Shown here: one piece after another, positions 26,560 through 33,542 of the stretch
Position numbering within the stretch: position 1 is the stretch's first letter
Layout of the letters: every line of letters starts with the position of its first letter
Assembly (NCBI GenBank): GCA_024639455.1
Contig: JAHEIH010000006.1
Coordinates: forward strand, 1 to 44,410
DNA length: 44,410 nucleotides
Source of the DNA: Cellvibrionales bacterium
GTDB lineage: Bacteria > Pseudomonadota > Gammaproteobacteria > Pseudomonadales > JAHEIH01
Direction: 5' to 3'
The notes under the pieces: generated by a model
The model's database searches: none
Told to the model about the DNA's origin: nothing
Seen by the model: only the letters and a program-made list of their open reading frames with translations
Program-made: the position numbers and the translations under genes

Positions 26560-26898
26560 ATGCCACAAATCATTGTTTTGCCCCATGCTGAAATTTGCCC
26601 CGCCGGTGTGGCCATCGAGGCCGAGAGAGGTGAAAGTATATGCGATGCCTTGCTGCGCAACGATATCGATATCGAGCACGCCTGCGAAATGTCTTGCGCG
26701 TGTACCACTTGCCACGTGGTGGTTCGCGAGGGCTATGGCTCGTTGAATGAAGCCGATGAGTTGGAGGATGACTACCTCGATAAGGCGTGGGGGCTGGAGC
26801 CAGAATCGCGCTTGAGTTGTCAGGCTATTGTTGCCGATGATGATCTCGTGGTGGAAATACCCAAGTACACCATCAATCACGCAAAAGAAAACCATTAA
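26560..26898 (+). CDS. fdx: Isc [2Fe-2S] ferredoxin
   Basis: This 112-residue adrenodoxin-type ferredoxin donates electrons during cluster assembly. The ligands C42, C48, C51 and C87 match E. coli Fdx exactly, and the additional C46 of the Isc type is present (ACEMSCACTTCHVVV). It is the last gene of the operon; iscX, often next in enterobacteria, is not found. A hairpin terminator follows at 26933-26968. Confidence 0.97.
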   Translation: MPQIIVLPHAEICPAGVAIEAERGESICDALLRNDIDIEHACEMSCACTTCHVVVREGYGSLNEADELEDDYLDKAWGLEPESRLSCQAIVADDDLVVEIPKYTINHAKENH

Positions 26899-26932
26899 AA
26901 CATTTTAATTTCACTTCCTGCCGTTGATGTTT

Positions 26933-26968
26933 GAAAACCCGCTGAAATTCCTATTTCATCGGGTTTTT
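26933..26968 (+). terminator. Terminator of the isc operon
   Basis: The arms AAAACCCG and CGGGTTTT enclose an inner stem (TGAAAT with ATTTCA), with one mismatch between the two stems, and end in a T-run. It lies about 35 bases after the fdx stop. Confidence 0.75.
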
Positions 26969-27004
26969 CAAGTTTTAAAAGGCCAATCTTACTAGAATCG
27001 CCAT

Positions 27005-27061
27005 TACAACCGTTTGCAATACTTATGCAAACGGTTGCAAAAAAGGTTGCAATCGAAACTT
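27005..27061. promoter_or_regulatory. Array of LacI-family operators upstream of the TonB receptor gene
   Basis: O1 at 27005-27018 is TACAACCGTTTGCA and O2 at 27026-27039 is TGCAAACGGTTGCA, both CG-centred palindromes; their centres are 21 bases apart. A degenerate O3 (27048-27061, TGCAATCGA then diverging) lies a further 22 bases on, so all three face the same side of the helix. The O1 and O2 arms also form a perfect 11-base inverted repeat (27008-27018 with 27026-27036). The same operator form (TGCATACGAATGCA) lies before glgP. The fit is to LacI-family regulators such as MalR-like proteins. Confidence 0.7.
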
Positions 27062-27075
27062 ACCCTGTATATCCT
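27047..27075 (+). promoter_or_regulatory. Likely promoter of the TonB receptor gene
   Basis: TTGCAA (27047-27052), a 17-base spacer and TATCCT (27070-27075). The -35 overlaps the third operator half-site, so a bound LacI-type repressor could block polymerase. The leader would be about 40 bases, with GGAG (27111-27114) before the ATG. Confidence 0.4.
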
Positions 27076-27122
27076 CGCGATCACCCTTATGGGTATAACT
27101 ATATAAATCCGGAGATTTAACT

Positions 27123-30056
27123 ATGAGTCAAAGCTTTAAATTCAAGCCCGCTCTGATGTCACTGGCCGTTGCTGGCGCTGTTGCTAGTTCAGCGGTTGCA
27201 GTAGCACAAGAGCAGGTTATGGAAGAAGTCACTGTAACTGGTATCCGTGCGTCATTGATGCGCGCTCAAGCCGTTAAGATGGACAGCTCGTCTATCGTTG
27301 AAGCGATTTCAGCGGAAGACATTGGTAAGCTGCCCGATTCATCAATCGCTGAATCGCTAGCACGTTTGCCAGGTTTGGCGGGTGAGCGTAGCGGTGGTCG
27401 TACAGCTGGTATCTCAGTTCGTGGTTTCAAAGAAGACTTCGTTGGTACTACTCTGAATGGCCGTGAGCTGATCGGTATCGGTGACAACCGTGGTGTTGAA
27501 TACGATCTGTACCCTTCAGAAATCATGACTGGTGCTGTGATTTACAAGTCTGCTGACGCGGGTCTGATGACTCAAGGTCTGGGTGGTACTGTTGATCTGC
27601 GCACTGCGCGTCCCTTGGAAGTCGACGAGACTTTGACTCTGAACTACACCTACGAGCAAACTGGTCGTGCGTCAGATAACCCTGAGTTTGACGACAAAGG
27701 TCAGCGCTACGCGTTCTCTGTAGTAGAAAAATTTGCCGACGACACCATGGGTATCGCTCTGGCATACGCCGACACTGAGTCACCAACCAACCAACGCAAA
27801 TACGGCGTTTGGGGTTACGGTGCGAACGATGATGGCCAGTTCCTGCCCTTCGGTTTGGACACCCAATCTATTTCTAAAGAGCTGCGTCGCGAGACCATCT
27901 CTGCAATCTTCCAATACCAGCCAAGCGACGATCTCGACATCGTTGTTGACTACTTGGATATCGACTTTGCTGATGCCGGTATTATCCGCGGCTTCATCGA
28001 GCCCTTCTCTGCTGACGCTGCGTCACTGACTGGCTCTGGTTACAATGTTTCTGGTACTCAAATTGGTGCAAACCCTGTACTGCGTACTGACCCAGAAAAC
28101 ATCGTTGGTAGCTTGGAAACTTTCGGTGCAAACATCAAGTTCGCTATCAATGACAGCTGGACGGCAACCGTTGACATTGCTTCTTCAGAGTCTACCAAGC
28201 GCTATGAGCGCGCCGAGTCATACGCTGGCTTGGGCCGTAACGGTTCTTTGACCGCTGCGCAATTGGGTTCTCGCGAATTCCAAATGTCTGAAAACGGCAT
28301 TAACTTTAGCAGCATTTCTGGCATGGACTTCAGCGACTTCAACGCCATCAAACTGACGGGTCCCCAGCAGTGGGGCGGTGGTATGGCCTCTGTGGGTGAA
28401 TACTTCTCATCAAACGTTTTGCGTACTGATGGTAACCCTTACAGCTTCTTGGAAGCGCAAGACGGTTTCTGGAACTACGCTGACTTCGGTGAAACCCTTG
28501 ACACCATGAAGTTGCAATTCGACGGTGATATCGATGCTGGTATTTTCAACCACGTAAGCGTTGGCGTTAACTACAGCGACCGCTCTAAGTTTAAAGAGAA
28601 CCACGGTGACTTCGCGACTGCGACCTCATTCCCCTTCGGTGACGGTAATGGTGCAGTTGACAGCTTGATTCCTGAGTCTTACCGCTACGGTTTGGCTGAC
28701 CTGACTTGGGCTGGTCTGGGTTACGTAGTAGCTTATGACGGTTTTGCGCCTTATAAAGATGGCACTTACTTCCTGACGCCTGCAGACTTCTTGGAGCCCG
28801 ATCGTCTGGGTGATTCGTTCATCATTGACGAAGAAGTAACAACCTACTTCATTAAAGGTGACTACGAGACGACTGTTTCAGGTTTGAACGTATTCGGTAA
28901 TGTTGGTGTTCAAGTGGTTAGCACTGATCAATCTTCAAACGGTTACTTGGGCATCGTAAACGAGCGCAAGAACACCTGTTTGGTAGAAGGTTCTACCCCT
29001 TGGGCGCCTGTGTTGGACGAAGGTTGCCGCATCGATGGTGGCGCGAGCTACACCAACGTATTGCCTAGCTTCAACTTGAACGTTGAGGTGGGTGAAGGCG
29101 AGTTTGTTCGTGTTGCCGCTTCTAAGTCTATGAGCCGTGCACGTCTTGACTACATGAAGGCTTCTGGTTTTGTTAAGTTTGACCAAAACATTGACCTGAT
29201 CGAGCGTTACACTGTTGACGGTTTGGATGCTGGTTCACCATGGTCTAAGTTCCAAGGTAACCCTGAATTGCGTCCTCTGCAGGCCGTTAACTTCGACCTG
29301 TCTTACGAAAAATACTTCGCTGAAGACGGATACGTTGCCGCGTCTTACTTCTACAAAGACATCACCAACTGGACAGATGAAGGCGGTCAAGTCATTGACT
29401 TCGCTAACGACAGCACCAATGGTGGCGCAAACTACTTCATTCCTGGTTTCCACGACCGTACTGTGACTTCTCCTGATGGCCAAACCATCAATGGTCGCTT
29501 CTACGCGAATGGTTCATACATTGATCCTTTCAACAACGGTGTATCTGAAGGTTTCTTCTCAACTTACACTGACGGTTTGACTGGTTCTTTGGACGGTATG
29601 GAGTTCACTGCTAACGTTCCATTGCGCATGGTTTCTGACGCGCTCGATGGTTTCGGTGTAGCAGGTTCTGCAACCTTCATCGACAGCGAATTGTCTAACG
29701 GTTCTAGTATCCCAGGTCAGTCTGACGAGGTTTACTCGTTAACGGCTTATTATGAAATGGGTGGCTTTGAGTTCCGTGTTGCAGGCACCAAGCGTGGTAA
29801 GTACAGCACTTACGAGCGTGGTGGTTCTAACAAGATCTCAAACGCAACGCGTGATGCGGTAACTATTATCGACGCTCAAATCAGCTACGACTTCATGGAG
29901 TCTGGCATCGAAGGTCTGGAAGGTCTGCGTGTTTCACTGCAGGGTACTAACCTGACTGACGAAGGTGATATCAGCATCGATGGCAACGGTATTGTTACTA
30001 CTAAGCGTGACTTCGGTCCCGTTTACATGCTGAACGTGAACTACTCTCTGTACTAG
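27123..30056 (+). CDS. TonB-dependent receptor, Xanthomonas/Caulobacter type, probably for oligosaccharides
   Basis: This is a 977-residue outer-membrane active transporter. The signal peptide covers about residues 1-28 (VAGAVASSAVAVA), and a TonB-box-like stretch EEVTVTG lies at 34-40. The plug domain follows (IVEAISAEDIGKLPDSSIAE, then GISVRGFKEDFVGTTLNGRE), and the 22-strand barrel ends in an aromatic residue (NVNYSLY). The start of the plug and the phrase ASLMRAQAVKMDSSSIVEAI are hallmarks of the TIGR01782-type receptors, many of which take up carbohydrates such as maltodextrins. LacI-type operators upstream, shared with glgP, support an alpha-glucan substrate. Codon choice (GGT, CGT, AAC, CTG, ATC favoured) differs from the neighbours and suggests strong expression. 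A terminator follows. The exact ligand is inferred. Confidence 0.9.
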   Translation: MSQSFKFKPALMSLAVAGAVASSAVAVAQEQVMEEVTVTGIRASLMRAQAVKMDSSSIVEAISAEDIGKLPDSSIAESLARLPGLAGERSGGRTAGISVRGFKEDFVGTTLNGRELIGIGDNRGVEYDLYPSEIMTGAVIYKSADAGLMTQGLGGTVDLRTARPLEVDETLTLNYTYEQTGRASDNPEFDDKGQRYAFSVVEKFADDTMGIALAYADTESPTNQRKYGVWGYGANDDGQFLPFGLDTQSISKELRRETISAIFQYQPSDDLDIVVDYLDIDFADAGIIRGFIEPFSADAASLTGSGYNVSGTQIGANPVLRTDPENIVGSLETFGANIKFAINDSWTATVDIASSESTKRYERAESYAGLGRNGSLTAAQLGSREFQMSENGINFSSISGMDFSDFNAIKLTGPQQWGGGMASVGEYFSSNVLRTDGNPYSFLEAQDGFWNYADFGETLDTMKLQFDGDIDAGIFNHVSVGVNYSDRSKFKENHGDFATATSFPFGDGNGAVDSLIPESYRYGLADLTWAGLGYVVAYDGFAPYKDGTYFLTPADFLEPDRLGDSFIIDEEVTTYFIKGDYETTVSGLNVFGNVGVQVVSTDQSSNGYLGIVNERKNTCLVEGSTPWAPVLDEGCRIDGGASYTNVLPSFNLNVEVGEGEFVRVAASKSMSRARLDYMKASGFVKFDQNIDLIERYTVDGLDAGSPWSKFQGNPELRPLQAVNFDLSYEKYFAEDGYVAASYFYKDITNWTDEGGQVIDFANDSTNGGANYFIPGFHDRTVTSPDGQTINGRFYANGSYIDPFNNGVSEGFFSTYTDGLTGSLDGMEFTANVPLRMVSDALDGFGVAGSATFIDSELSNGSSIPGQSDEVYSLTAYYEMGGFEFRVAGTKRGKYSTYERGGSNKISNATRDAVTIIDAQISYDFMESGIEGLEGLRVSLQGTNLTDEGDISIDGNGIVTTKRDFGPVYMLNVNYSLY

Positions 30057-30070
30057 TAGAGAGTCTCCGG

Positions 30071-30099
30071 AAAAAACCCGCTTCGGCGGGTTTTTTTTT
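30071..30099 (+). terminator. Terminator of the TonB receptor gene
   Basis: The stem CCCGC/GCGGG with a TTCG tetraloop is flanked by an A-run and nine T. It is one of the strongest hairpins in the window. It suggests that the halogenase-like genes need read-through or their own promoter, which is not obvious. Confidence 0.9.
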
Positions 30100-30177
30100 G
30101 CAAACCTTTGACCTATATCCCTTTTTTTTGCAGCTCTAGTTAGTTACATTGGAGCATCTGAAGTTGTTGAGGTTGTC

Positions 30178-31659
30178 ATGGCGATAAAAAAATTGGTTAT
30201 TGCAGGTGGTGGTACCGCGGGTTGGATGACCGCGGCATTGGCATCAAAATTACTGGCGCCCAATGTCACGATAGAGTTGGTAGAATCCGAGCAAATCGGT
30301 ATTGTTGGCGTCGGAGAAGCGACGATCCCCCCCATCCAAACGTTTAACCAAGTGATGGGCCTGGATGAGCGTGAGTTCTTGCGCGCGACTAATGGCACAA
30401 TCAAATTGGCCATTAAATTTGAAAACTGGCGTGTCCAGGGTGAGTCCTATTTCCACACCTTTGGTGCACCGGGTGCGCAAATGGGTTTTTGTAACTTTAA
30501 CCATTTTTGGCAGCGTGCTAAGGCCCTGGGGGATAAACACTCGATTTGGGATTACGACATTAACTACCTGTTTTGCGAGCAAAACGGTTTTAACCAGATC
30601 AATACTCAAAATCCTCTCTACGAGGTGCCCTATGCCTACCATTTTGACTCTGCGTTGTATGGTCAATACATGCGAAAATTGGCGGAACAGGCGGGTGTAG
30701 TTCGTACCGAAGGTATCATCGATCACGTCGCCCAAGATCCAGCGACAGGTTATATCACCTCTTTGACCCTTCAATCCGGGCAGATCATAGAAGGTGACCT
30801 TTTTGTCGATTGTACCGGTATACGCAAACTGTTGATTCAAAAGACCCTTGGCGTCGCTTACGAGGATTGGAGCGAGTTGCTGCCGGCGAACAGTGCTGTC
30901 GCCGTGCAAACCGATCGTTTAGAGACCTTAGTGCCTTATACCCGCAGTATTGCCCATGCTAAGGGTTGGCAGTGGCAGATTCCGCTGACTCATCGCAATG
31001 GTAATGGCATTGTCTATAGTGATAAGTACATGTCTGACGATGAGGCGCGCGACACGCTGCTGAAAAATTTGCCCGCCAAAACGGTCAACGAGCCCCGTCA
31101 GATTAAGTTTCAAACAGGCCGCACGACAGAGCAATGGTGTAAAAACGTCATTGCGATTGGCCTATCGAGCGGCTTTCTCGAGCCCTTGGAGTCGACCAGT
31201 ATTCATCTTATTCAGTCGGCGGTGGTGCGTTTGATGAAGCTGTTCCCGCAGCAAGGCATTGACCAAGTGGCGGTGGAGGCCTACAACCGGGAATCTCAAA
31301 CTGAATACGAGACAATTCGTGATTTCATTATTCTTCACTACTACGTCAATGAACGCGATGATTCGGAATTTTGGCGCGACATGCGGCATCTCGATATCCC
31401 CGATCGCTTGCGCCATAAAATTGATCTATTTACCCAGACGGGTGTTATTTTCAATGAAGAGCACGATATCTTCCGCGATTCTTCTTGGTTGCAAGTGATG
31501 ATGGGGCAGGGCTTACAGGCGCGTGATTATCACCCCGCGGCCAATGCTATGCCGGATCAGGCGTTCTTACAGCGCATGGCGCAGTTGCGCCAAGTGAAGC
31601 GTGAGCCGCTCAGCCAATGCATGCCGCACGAGGCGTTTTTACAGAAGTTTCTAGGGTAG
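30178..31659 (+). CDS. Flavin-dependent halogenase family protein (tryptophan halogenase-like), copy 1
   Basis: This 493-residue protein belongs to the FAD-dependent halogenase family. It has an FAD-binding GGGTAGWM at 10-17, the lysine that carries the reactive halogen species (K76 in TIKLAIKF), the halogenase signature W264-x-W266-x-I-P (GWQWQIPL), and the E338-S339 pair in FLEPLESTSIHL. All active-site residues known from PrnA-type enzymes are therefore present, so halogenation by a partner flavin reductase is chemically plausible. Genes of this group next to TonB receptors, in Xanthomonas and marine bacteria, include bromination-preferring enzymes; native substrates are unknown. No biosynthetic (NRPS, PKS, tryptophan) genes are near. 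The second copy follows four bases later. Family sure, reaction not. Confidence 0.88.
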   Translation: MAIKKLVIAGGGTAGWMTAALASKLLAPNVTIELVESEQIGIVGVGEATIPPIQTFNQVMGLDEREFLRATNGTIKLAIKFENWRVQGESYFHTFGAPGAQMGFCNFNHFWQRAKALGDKHSIWDYDINYLFCEQNGFNQINTQNPLYEVPYAYHFDSALYGQYMRKLAEQAGVVRTEGIIDHVAQDPATGYITSLTLQSGQIIEGDLFVDCTGIRKLLIQKTLGVAYEDWSELLPANSAVAVQTDRLETLVPYTRSIAHAKGWQWQIPLTHRNGNGIVYSDKYMSDDEARDTLLKNLPAKTVNEPRQIKFQTGRTTEQWCKNVIAIGLSSGFLEPLESTSIHLIQSAVVRLMKLFPQQGIDQVAVEAYNRESQTEYETIRDFIILHYYVNERDDSEFWRDMRHLDIPDRLRHKIDLFTQTGVIFNEEHDIFRDSSWLQVMMGQGLQARDYHPAANAMPDQAFLQRMAQLRQVKREPLSQCMPHEAFLQKFLG

Positions 31660-31663
31660 CGCC

Positions 31664-33148
31664 ATGCAGCAGCGATTTATTGTCCTTGGCGGTGGTACCG
31701 CTGGTTGGATGGCCGCCAACCTTCTGGCTAAGCAGTGTGGCGATAGAGTATCGGTGCAGGTCATCGAGTCACCGGACATCGGCATTATTGGCGTGGGTGA
31801 GGGCTCCACGCCCAGTCTCAAGCGTTTTTTTGAAATCCTTGATATCCCCGAGTCGGCTTGGATGCCCGCCTGCCAGGCGACCTACAAGGTCAGTATTCGC
31901 TTTGAAGGTTGGAGCCCTGAGTCGGGTCGCGCTGCCTATAGTCACCCATTTATTTCGCAGCCCGATACCTTTACCGAACGTGCTTTCCACGTCAATTGTC
32001 GCACTCGCCGTATGGGTTTGGACGTCAATACCCAGCCTGAAGACTTTCTGCTCAACGGTCTACTGGCAAAGCAGGGTAAGGCGGCGATTACTCCCGAACA
32101 CTTTCCCTTTCGCATGGAGTATGGTTATCACTTTAATTCGGGGTTGTTGGGCGAATTTCTAGCAGAGCACGCCAAACAACTGGGTGTCGTTCGCACCCAG
32201 GCCCGTGTTGTCAAGGTTGAGCAGGATGACAGCGGTGATATCGCCGCCCTTATCGACGAACAGGGCATCCGCTATGAGGCGGACTTTTTTATCGATTGCA
32301 CCGGTTTTTCTGCCATGCTGATCGAGAAAACGCTAAATGTAGGATTTGACTCCTTTGCCAGCAATCTGTTCAACGACTCTGCCGTAGTATTACCCTCAGC
32401 CCGTGCTGAGGCGCCTCCAGTGGAGACCTTATCCAAGGCCTTATCTAGCGGCTGGATGTGGCGTATTCCCCTGACTGAGCGGTTTGGCAATGGCTACGTT
32501 TACAGCAGTCGTTATATCAGCGCCGAACAGGCTGAGGCTGAATTGCGTCGCGAGCTTGGGATGGAAAACGATCCTACTGAGGCGCGCCATGTGTCGATGC
32601 GTGTCGGTCAGCGTCAGCGTCACTGGGCCAATAACTGTCTTGCACTTGGTTTGTCGCAGGGCTTTATCGAGCCCTTGGAAGCAACGGCTCTTCATCTCGT
32701 GCAAGTTGCCATTCTCGAATTTATTCATCTTTACGAGGAGGGCGGTTTTGGGCCTGCTCGCCGTGATCAGTACAACGGTTTTGTGCGAGAGCGTTTTGAG
32801 CGCGTGCGGGATTACATTGTGGCGCATTACAAACTAAATACCCGTGGTGATAGCCAGTATTGGGTCGATAACCGCAACAATGACAAATTGTCGCCGACAT
32901 TGGATAAATTATTGATGGCGTGGTTTAAGCGCGAGGATGTTGGGGCTGAAATCCAACGTCTAGGAATAGGCGATCATTTCAATAACACCTCATGGCATTG
33001 TTTGCTAGCAGGTTACTCGGCGTTTCCACCTTTGGCGGGAAATCAGCCAGGAAGAGGGGATCTTTATATCGAGCAGGACGTGGAGAAATTTCTCTCTGGT
33101 TGCAGTCTAAATTTTCCCTTGCAGAGGGATGTTTTGGCGCGCTTTTAG
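31664..33148 (+). CDS. Flavin-dependent halogenase family protein (tryptophan halogenase-like), copy 2
   Basis: The 494-residue paralogue of the preceding protein is aligned along its whole length but clearly diverged. It has GGGTAGWM at 9-16, the active-site lysine K75 (ATYKVSIRF), and W264-x-W266-x-I-P (GWMWRIPL). At the glutamate-serine site it has E339-A340 (GFIEPLEATALHL), so the Ser beside the catalytic Glu is replaced by Ala. The middle part (about 85-150), which shapes the substrate pocket, differs most from copy 1. The two may act on different substrates, or this one may have changed function. It starts four bases after copy 1, so the pair forms one transcription unit, ending in the structured intergenic region at 33149-33542. 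Confidence 0.86.
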   Translation: MQQRFIVLGGGTAGWMAANLLAKQCGDRVSVQVIESPDIGIIGVGEGSTPSLKRFFEILDIPESAWMPACQATYKVSIRFEGWSPESGRAAYSHPFISQPDTFTERAFHVNCRTRRMGLDVNTQPEDFLLNGLLAKQGKAAITPEHFPFRMEYGYHFNSGLLGEFLAEHAKQLGVVRTQARVVKVEQDDSGDIAALIDEQGIRYEADFFIDCTGFSAMLIEKTLNVGFDSFASNLFNDSAVVLPSARAEAPPVETLSKALSSGWMWRIPLTERFGNGYVYSSRYISAEQAEAELRRELGMENDPTEARHVSMRVGQRQRHWANNCLALGLSQGFIEPLEATALHLVQVAILEFIHLYEEGGFGPARRDQYNGFVRERFERVRDYIVAHYKLNTRGDSQYWVDNRNNDKLSPTLDKLLMAWFKREDVGAEIQRLGIGDHFNNTSWHCLLAGYSAFPPLAGNQPGRGDLYIEQDVEKFLSGCSLNFPLQRDVLARF

Positions 33149-33542
33149 TCCGTGTAATCGACGCCTGATAATACTAAAGTATTAGTGGGTCTTTAGGCTA
33201 AAGTCTAATGGTGTTGTCGTTGTCCACAGAAGCTGTGGATAACTTGTTTGATAACTTTCTTGCCCAGCCTTCAAATCCGCATTAAATAACGGCTCATTAT
33301 GATTGGTTATTTTTTGATCAATTAAAAATATCATAAAAATCAGTATTTTACGAGAGGTATGTAAGGCTTTTTGTTGGGGAGTGTCGTTAAGTTATTAAGT
33401 TTTGATCGTGCACTGCATTTGTGCATAACTTTTTTGTTAATAGTTTGAAAGCCGCTGAACGCTGACTTTTGTGAAGAAGTTCACATTTTTCATGGGCTTA
33501 GCCCGAAGCGCGCTGAGCGTGCCTCAGGCCGTACCAGAGTGA
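33149..33542. other. AT-rich convergent intergenic region with successive inverted repeats and DnaA-box-like sites
   Basis: No gene was found in these 394 bases, although both flanking genes end here. Three inverted repeats occur in a row: TAATACTaaAGTATTA (33169-33184), CTTTAGgCTAAAG (33191-33203), and a 10-base stem formed by TTGTCCACAG and CTGTGGATAA (33220-33242). The last contains a perfect DnaA box on the minus strand (TTATCCACA, 33234-33242) and a near box on the plus strand (33220-33228). A further near box, TTATGCACA, lies at 33420-33428 on the minus strand. Between them is a very AT-rich stretch (33290-33345) with a GATC at 33316. No U-rich terminator is visible for either side. Confidence 0.5.

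Noticed and set aside
26251-26895. Open frame of 214 codons on the minus strand across hscA and fdx
   Set aside because: It covers the ends of two certain genes in antisense and shows no protein family features.
30099-30112. Third LacI-type operator before the halogenase genes (TGCAAACCTTTGAC)
   Set aside because: One half-site fits, but the CG centre and the other half do not; it overlaps the terminator tail.
30250-30909. Open frame of 219 codons on the minus strand inside halogenase copy 1
   Set aside because: Antisense to conserved coding sequence, with no recognisable motif; long because of codon bias in the real gene.
33149-33542. Chromosomal replication origin
   Set aside because: DnaA-like boxes and an AT-rich stretch are present, but there are only three boxes, one of them perfect, and none of the usual neighbours (dnaA, dnaN, mnmG, rpmH).
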